From an uncultured Eubacteriales bacterium (GTDB taxonomy: Bacteria; Bacillota; Clostridia; Tissierellales; Peptoniphilaceae): DNA of 27,207 bases. Positions within the stretch are counted from its first letter, which is position 1, and each line of letters starts with the position of its first letter. Where the stretch lies: assembly GCA_900539725.1 (NCBI GenBank), contig UQDI01000025.1, positions 1 through 27,207 of the forward strand, in the 5' to 3' direction. This document shows positions 23,663 to 27,207 of this stretch, one piece after another. Below the pieces are notes generated by a model that made no database searches, had not been told where the DNA came from, and worked only from the letters and a program-made list of their open reading frames with translations. Position numbers and translations under genes: made by a program.

Positions 23663-23683
23663 ATGAGTAGGAGGTGTTTATAA

Positions 23684-23833
23684 ATGAGAGAAAAGGTCGT
23701 ATTAGCTTGCACAGAATGCAATCAAAGAAATTACACAACTAAGAAGAATAAGAAGAACACTACTGAAAGAATTGAACTTCAAAAGTACTGTAAGTTCTGC
23801 AAGAAGCACACAGCACATAAAGAAACAAAATAA
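23684..23833 (+). CDS. rpmG: 50S ribosomal protein L33
   Basis: A 49-aa basic protein beginning MREKVVLACTECNQRNYTT. It has four zinc-type cysteines, C9-x2-C12 and C36-x2-C39, so it is the zinc-binding (C+) form of L33 and not the zinc-independent paralogue some Firmicutes also carry. ATG 23684 follows AGGAGGTG at 23669-23676. It sits directly before secE-nusG, as in Bacillus. Confidence 0.95.
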   Translation: MREKVVLACTECNQRNYTTKKNKKNTTERIELQKYCKFCKKHTAHKETK

Positions 23834-23851
23834 TTTTTAGGAGTTGATAAC

Positions 23852-24052
23852 ATGGCAGAAGTAGAAAAGAAAGGTAAAACAGGTAATTTCTTAAAAGGCG
23901 TTAAAGCTGAAATGAGAAAAGTTATTTGGCCTAGCAAGAAAGATTTAATTAATTACACATTAGTTGTAATTGGAATTAGTGTGGCTGTAGCTGCATTAGT
24001 ATACCTTATCGACTTGGGAATTGGCGCTATATTTAAACAATTTATTAAATAG
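23852..24052 (+). CDS. secE: Preprotein translocase subunit SecE
   Basis: A 66-aa single-pass subunit of the SecYEG channel. A basic amphipathic start with the conserved EMRKVIWPSKKDL motif (about 20-32) leads into one transmembrane helix (about 34-56). This is the short Gram-positive form. AGGAG at 23839-23843 precedes the ATG, and nusG starts two bases after its stop. Confidence 0.96.
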   Translation: MAEVEKKGKTGNFLKGVKAEMRKVIWPSKKDLINYTLVVIGISVAVAALVYLIDLGIGAIFKQFIK

Positions 24053-24054
24053 TA

Positions 24055-24651
24055 ATGAGCGATTTAGATTTAAATGAAAACAAGGCTAATTCTATCGATT
24101 TATCAGATAGAGAAGCCGATGCCAAATGGTATGTAATCCATACGTATTCAGGATATGAAAATAAGGTAAAAGCTACAATTGAAAAGATGATAGTTAATCG
24201 TGGCACAGCTGACGGTATTTTTAAAGTTGAAGTGCCTACAGAAGAATACGTAGAAAAAAAGGATGGCGTCAAAAAAATCAAATCCAGAAAGATATTCCCC
24301 AGCTACGTGCTAGTCAAGATGATTATCAACGATAAATCATGGTATTTAGTTAGAAATACCAGAGGAGTAACAGGTTTTGTTGGACCACAATCAAAACCTA
24401 TACCATTGACAGAGAAAGAGCTTTATAACTTAGGCGTTCACACTAAGTCCATCATAGATGATACTAAGAAGGACGTTAACTACAAACACGGAGATCACCT
24501 AGCCGTTACAGACGGACCATTCAAGGGATTCGAAGCGATAGTTGACACAGTTAATGAAGACGCCGGCACTATAAAGTGCTCTGTTAATATGTTTGGTAGG
24601 GATACTCTTGTAGAGTTTGAATACTATCAAGTAAGCCCTATCACAAAATAG
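24055..24651 (+). CDS. nusG: Transcription termination/antitermination factor NusG
   Basis: A 198-aa factor that binds RNA polymerase and modulates pausing and termination. The NGN domain (about 22-130) opens with AKWYVIHTYSGYENKVK and has FPSYVLVKM and RNTRGVTGFVG. The KOW domain (about 145-185) has VTDGPFKGFEAIVD. The first ~20 residues form an acidic extension. No ribosome binding site is visible before ATG 24055, which lies two bases after the secE stop, so translation is probably coupled to secE. Confidence 0.96.
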   Translation: MSDLDLNENKANSIDLSDREADAKWYVIHTYSGYENKVKATIEKMIVNRGTADGIFKVEVPTEEYVEKKDGVKKIKSRKIFPSYVLVKMIINDKSWYLVRNTRGVTGFVGPQSKPIPLTEKELYNLGVHTKSIIDDTKKDVNYKHGDHLAVTDGPFKGFEAIVDTVNEDAGTIKCSVNMFGRDTLVEFEYYQVSPITK

Positions 24652-24652
24652 C

Positions 24653-24690
24653 TATTATCATAAAGATAATATATATAAGTGCGTAAAGCA
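24653..24690 (+). promoter_or_regulatory. Two hairpins before rplK, second sharing a motif with the L10 leader
   Basis: TATTATC (24653-24659) pairs with GATAATA (24665-24671). A second hairpin has GTGC and GCAC arms around GTAAA (24679-24691). The 11 bases GTGCGTAAAGC (24679-24689) recur exactly in the L10 leader at 25975-25985. A ribosomal-protein binding site is possible but unproven. Confidence 0.35.
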
Positions 24691-24712
24691 CAAAAATCGA
24701 GGAGGTGCGAAT

Positions 24713-25138
24713 ATGGCAAAAAAAGTTAGCGCAATTGTCAAACTTCAAATACCGGCTGGAAAAGCTACACCTGCACCACCGGTAGGAACTGCACTTGGAC
24801 CACACGGCGTAAATATTATGCAATTTACAAAGGAGTTCAATGCTAAGACTCAAGATAAAGTAGGTCTAATCATACCAGTTGTTTTAACTGTATATCAAGA
24901 CAGATCATTTACTTTTATCACAAAGACACCACCAGCTCCAGTATTGATCAAGAAAGCTCTTAACATTCAAAGCGGTTCAGGCGAACCAAACAAGAAGAAA
25001 GTAGCTAAGCTTACAAAAGATCAAGTTAAGGAGATCGCAGAAATGAAGATGCCAGACTTAAATGCAGCAAGTGTAGAAGCAGCTATGAGCATGGTTGCTG
25101 GAACTGCAAGAAGTATGGGCGTTGAAGTAGAAGAATAA
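24713..25138 (+). CDS. rplK: 50S ribosomal protein L11
   Basis: A 141-aa protein of the GTPase-associated centre. The N-terminal domain has KLQIPAGKATPAPPVGTALGPHGVNIMQF, and the C-terminal RNA-binding domain ends in AAMSMVAGTARSMGVEVE. Length and sequence are typical. GAGGAGGTG precedes ATG 24713. Confidence 0.97.
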   Translation: MAKKVSAIVKLQIPAGKATPAPPVGTALGPHGVNIMQFTKEFNAKTQDKVGLIIPVVLTVYQDRSFTFITKTPPAPVLIKKALNIQSGSGEPNKKKVAKLTKDQVKEIAEMKMPDLNAASVEAAMSMVAGTARSMGVEVEE

Positions 25139-25190
25139 TTCTACTTATTAGGTGGGAGAAAATTCGTTATTACCACAAGGAGGTTAGAAA

Positions 25191-25889
25191 ATGGCAAAAA
25201 GAGGTAAAAAATACCAAGACAGTTTAAAAGAATTCGATAAAAATGAATACTTCGAATCAGATGAAGCCATAGGCGTTGTTATTAAGACAGCTAAGGCAAA
25301 ATTTGATGAAACTGTTGAACTACACTGCAGATTAGGTGTTGACTCAAGATATGCTGACCAACAAGTTAGAGGCGCAGTAGTTCTACCACACGGTACAGGT
25401 AAAACTAAAAAAGTTTTAGTTATCGCTAAGTCAGACAAACAAGAAGAAGCTAGAGAAGCAGGCGCAGACTATGTTGGAGCAGAAGACATGGTTGAAAAGA
25501 TCCAAAAAGAAAACTGGTTTGATTATGACGTAATCGTTGCTACACCAGATACTATGGGTCTTATCGGTAGACTAGGTAAGGTTCTAGGTCCTAAGGGCTT
25601 AATGCCAAACCCTAAGTCAGGAACAGTTACATTTGAACTAGAAAAGGCTATCAAAGATATTAAAGCAGGTAAAGTTGAATATCGTTTGGACAAAGCAAAC
25701 ATCATTCACTGCCCAATAGGTAAAGTATCATTTGGTCAAGAAAAGCTTCAAGAAAACTTTAATGCTATCATGTCAGCTATAATTAAAGCAAAACCAGCTG
25801 CAGCAAAAGGAAAGTATTTAAGATCTGTTACACTTACTTCGACTATGGGTCCTGGAGTAAAAGTAAATAGCTCAAAAATTACTGAATAA
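25191..25889 (+). CDS. rplA: 50S ribosomal protein L1
   Basis: A 232-aa stalk protein with two domains. Characteristic segments are AVVLPHGTGKTKKVLV, GRLGKVLGPKGLMPNPKSGTV and a C-terminal TLTSTMGPGVKV. In bacteria L1 commonly represses the rplK-rplA mRNA. AAGGAGG precedes ATG 25191. Confidence 0.97.
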   Translation: MAKRGKKYQDSLKEFDKNEYFESDEAIGVVIKTAKAKFDETVELHCRLGVDSRYADQQVRGAVVLPHGTGKTKKVLVIAKSDKQEEAREAGADYVGAEDMVEKIQKENWFDYDVIVATPDTMGLIGRLGKVLGPKGLMPNPKSGTVTFELEKAIKDIKAGKVEYRLDKANIIHCPIGKVSFGQEKLQENFNAIMSAIIKAKPAAAKGKYLRSVTLTSTMGPGVKVNSSKITE

Positions 25890-25893
25890 AGTC

Positions 25894-25922
25894 TTGACTT
25901 TTCAGAAAACTTTTGATATAAT
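25894..25922 (+). promoter_or_regulatory. Promoter of rplJ-rplL
   Basis: -35 TTGACT (25894-25899), a 17-bp spacer and a perfect -10 TATAAT (25917-25922), giving a start near 25929. Confidence 0.75.
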
Positions 25923-25928
25923 AAACTA

Positions 25929-26118
25929 GTTAACAGAGTTAATTTAATAGGAATATATAAACCGTAGACAGTAGGTGCGTAAAGCTTAATTACCTACCGA
26001 GGATATGATAAGCCAGTATCAACCCCCTTATGTCTATAAGAGGGTTTTTTATTGACGTAGATTATAAACGGGATTAGCAATAAGCTAAGGTTCCTATTTT
26101 TCCAGTGGAGGTGAAATA
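25929..26118 (+). promoter_or_regulatory. L10 leader (ribosomal protein autoregulatory RNA with attenuator)
   Basis: The ~190-nt leader before rplJ has the conserved L10 leader core: GTAGGT (25971-25976) paired with ACCTAC (25992-25997), with GTGCGTAAAGC across the loop side, then CGAGGATATGATAAGCC. A terminator follows, with CCCCCTTAT (26023-26031) against ATAAGAGGG (26036-26044), one mismatch, then TTTTTT (26045-26050). TAGACA (25965-25970) is complementary to TGTCTA (26031-26036) in the terminator loop, so the binding domain and terminator can compete. In this family, the L10(L12)4 complex binds the leader and shuts off its own operon. Confidence 0.85.
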
Positions 26119-26652
26119 GTGAAAGAACATGTTTTAGAACAAAAGAAACAAGTTGTTCAAGAAATTAAAGAAAAACTTGAAAAATCAGAATCCATAGTTC
26201 TTATGGACTATAAAGGATTAAACGTTGCAGATGTTACTGATTTAAGAAAGCAATGCAGAGAAAGCAATGTTGAGTATAAAGTTTACAAAAACACTATGCT
26301 TAGATTTGCTCTACACGAATTCGGCGTTGAAGGCTTAGATGAGTACTTGGAAGGAACAAATGCTGTTGCATTTGCATACGACGATCCAAGTTCAGCTGCA
26401 AAAGTAGCTTACAAGTTTGCTAAAGAAAATGACAAACTTGAAATCAAAATCGGTTTAGTTGATAAAGACATATTTGATGTAAATCAATTAAAACAATTAT
26501 CAGAACTACCATCGAAGGAAGTTCTTATCGCAAAAGTACTTGGCGGCTTAAATGGACCAATCCAAGGTTTTGCAAATGTATTAAATGGAACTATGAAGGG
26601 CTTAGTTGTAGCTCTTAACCAAATTGCTGAAAAGAAAGCAGCAGAAGCATAA
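26119..26652 (+). CDS. rplJ: 50S ribosomal protein L10
   Basis: A 177-aa base of the ribosomal stalk. The N-terminal rRNA-binding domain includes SIVLMDYKGLNVADVTDLRKQ and VYKNTMLRFAL. The C-terminal helix that holds L7/L12 dimers carries LNGPIQGFANVLNGTMKGLVVALNQIAEKKA. It starts at GTG 26119 behind GGAGGTG. Expression should be set by the leader attenuator upstream. Confidence 0.97.
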   Translation: MKEHVLEQKKQVVQEIKEKLEKSESIVLMDYKGLNVADVTDLRKQCRESNVEYKVYKNTMLRFALHEFGVEGLDEYLEGTNAVAFAYDDPSSAAKVAYKFAKENDKLEIKIGLVDKDIFDVNQLKQLSELPSKEVLIAKVLGGLNGPIQGFANVLNGTMKGLVVALNQIAEKKAAEA

Positions 26653-26678
26653 ATAAAAATATTTTGGAGGTATTTATA

Positions 26679-27059
26679 ATGTCAGAAAAAGTTACAAATT
26701 TAATTGAAGAAGTAAAATCACTTACAGTTTTAGAATTATCAGAACTAGTTAAAGCACTAGAAGAAGAATTCGGAGTATCAGCAGCAGCTCCAGTAGCAGT
26801 TGCAGCAGCTCCAGCAGCAGGCGGAGCAGCTCCAGCAGCAGAAGAAAAATCAGATTTTGATGTAGTTCTTGAAGAAGCTGGCGCTGAAAAGATCAAAGTT
26901 ATCAAAGTAGTTAGAGAAATCACTGGCTTAGGCTTAAAGGACGCTAAGGACTTAGTTGACGGAGCTCCTAAGACAATCAAAGAAGCTGCACCAAAGGCAG
27001 AAGCTGACGAAATGAAGAAGAAACTTGAAGAAGTTGGAGCAAAAGTTACATTAAAGTAA
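26679..27059 (+). CDS. rplL: 50S ribosomal protein L7/L12
   Basis: A 126-aa stalk protein. An N-terminal dimerisation helix (1-30) is followed by an Ala/Pro/Gly hinge (about 31-52) and the factor-binding C-terminal domain with GAEKIKVIKVVREITGLGLKDAKDLV. ATG 26679 is preceded by GGAGG at 26666-26670. The upstream in-frame TTG at 26664 overlaps that site and is rejected. Confidence 0.97.
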   Translation: MSEKVTNLIEEVKSLTVLELSELVKALEEEFGVSAAAPVAVAAAPAAGGAAPAAEEKSDFDVVLEEAGAEKIKVIKVVREITGLGLKDAKDLVDGAPKTIKEAAPKAEADEMKKKLEEVGAKVTLK

Positions 27060-27078
27060 TTTAGATAAACTAATATTA

Positions 27079-27103
27079 AGGCAGACTCATTAGGGTCTGT
27101 CTC
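27079..27103 (+). other. Hairpin in the rplL 3' region
   Basis: GGCAGAC (27080-27086) can pair with GTCTGTC (27096-27102), including a G-U pair, just before the main terminator. There is no T run. It is possibly an RNA-processing or stability element. Confidence 0.35.
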
Positions 27104-27114
27104 AGACTGTTGAC

Positions 27115-27154
27115 AAAGTAGGCATATTTTTTAAAAATTATGCCTACTTTTTTT
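27115..27154 (+). terminator. Strong terminator after rplL
   Basis: AAAGTAGGCATA (27115-27126) pairs perfectly over 12 bp with TATGCCTACTTT (27139-27150), followed by a T run to 27154. It closes the ribosomal-protein unit; the downstream gene, probably rpoB by synteny, would need its own promoter or readthrough. Confidence 0.85.
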
Positions 27155-27207
27155 GCTTAAAACCTCTTAAAATACACATTTGTTGGGTATATATAAGACA
27201 TAGAAGG

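Noticed and set aside
27110..27138. TTGACA as a promoter for the downstream gene
   Set aside because: It overlaps the strong rplL terminator stem and the -10 at proper spacing is only A-rich.
1..27207. CRISPR arrays, tRNA or rRNA genes, insertion sequences
   Set aside because: No regularly spaced repeats, tRNA-like cloverleaf ends, rRNA-like stretches or transposase reading frames were seen; the only clear tandem repeat is the two-unit one at 23508-23553.

Overview
The window looks like chromosomal DNA of a low-GC, anaerobic Gram-positive bacterium (Firmicutes/Bacillota). Support comes from strong AGGAGG-type ribosome binding sites, TTGACA-N17-TATAAT promoters, the Firmicutes gene order cysS-mrnC-rlmB-yacP-rpmG-secE-nusG-rplK-rplA-rplJ-rplL, a flavodiiron protein and a clostridial-type flavodoxin/ferredoxin (EFR1) protein. 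MurE carries DNPN where meso-diaminopimelate enzymes carry DNPR, so the wall is probably of the L-Lys or L-Orn type. sigH is missing from its usual place between yacP and rpmG, which fits a non-sporulating anaerobic coccus of the Tissierellales/Peptoniphilaceae kind. That placement is inference; no rRNA is present.

Layout. 1-1105: a partial upstream terminator, then a LytTR regulator plus DUF3021 membrane protein pair on the + strand, ending at a convergent terminator. 1127-4464 (minus strand): a cell-wall operon transcribed as Asp/Glu racemase, murE, D,D-carboxypeptidase. 4465-4594: back-to-back promoters. 4595-11486 (+): flavodiiron protein, a DUF1858 redox-disulfide protein, acyl-ACP thioesterase, glutamate formimidoyltransferase, MgtE, an MGDG/UgtP-like glycosyltransferase and a 23S rRNA uracil methyltransferase.

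11487-19482 is an accessory island that is visibly more A+T-rich. It opens with a promoter, a small hairpin RNA resembling the abiF-associated RNA, and a truncated Abi_2 gene. A consensus promoter then drives a putative RiPP operon: an 11-cysteine, 78-aa precursor; a six-helix membrane protein; a radical SAM/SPASM maturase; an ABC-2 ATPase and permease; and, after a hairpin, a one-piece ABC exporter. The precursor has two tandem CX3D motifs followed by six cysteines spaced exactly four residues apart. This is the most novel-looking system in the window. The likely flow is precursor synthesis, thioether crosslinking by the SPASM enzyme, then export or immunity through the two ABC systems. No leader peptidase is visible.

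19483-20299: EFR1 protein and terminator. 20380-27154: the conserved translation/transcription island, with cysS, mrnC, rlmB and yacP, then rpmG, secE, nusG, rplK and rplA, then an L10 leader attenuator with rplJ and rplL, closed by a strong terminator.
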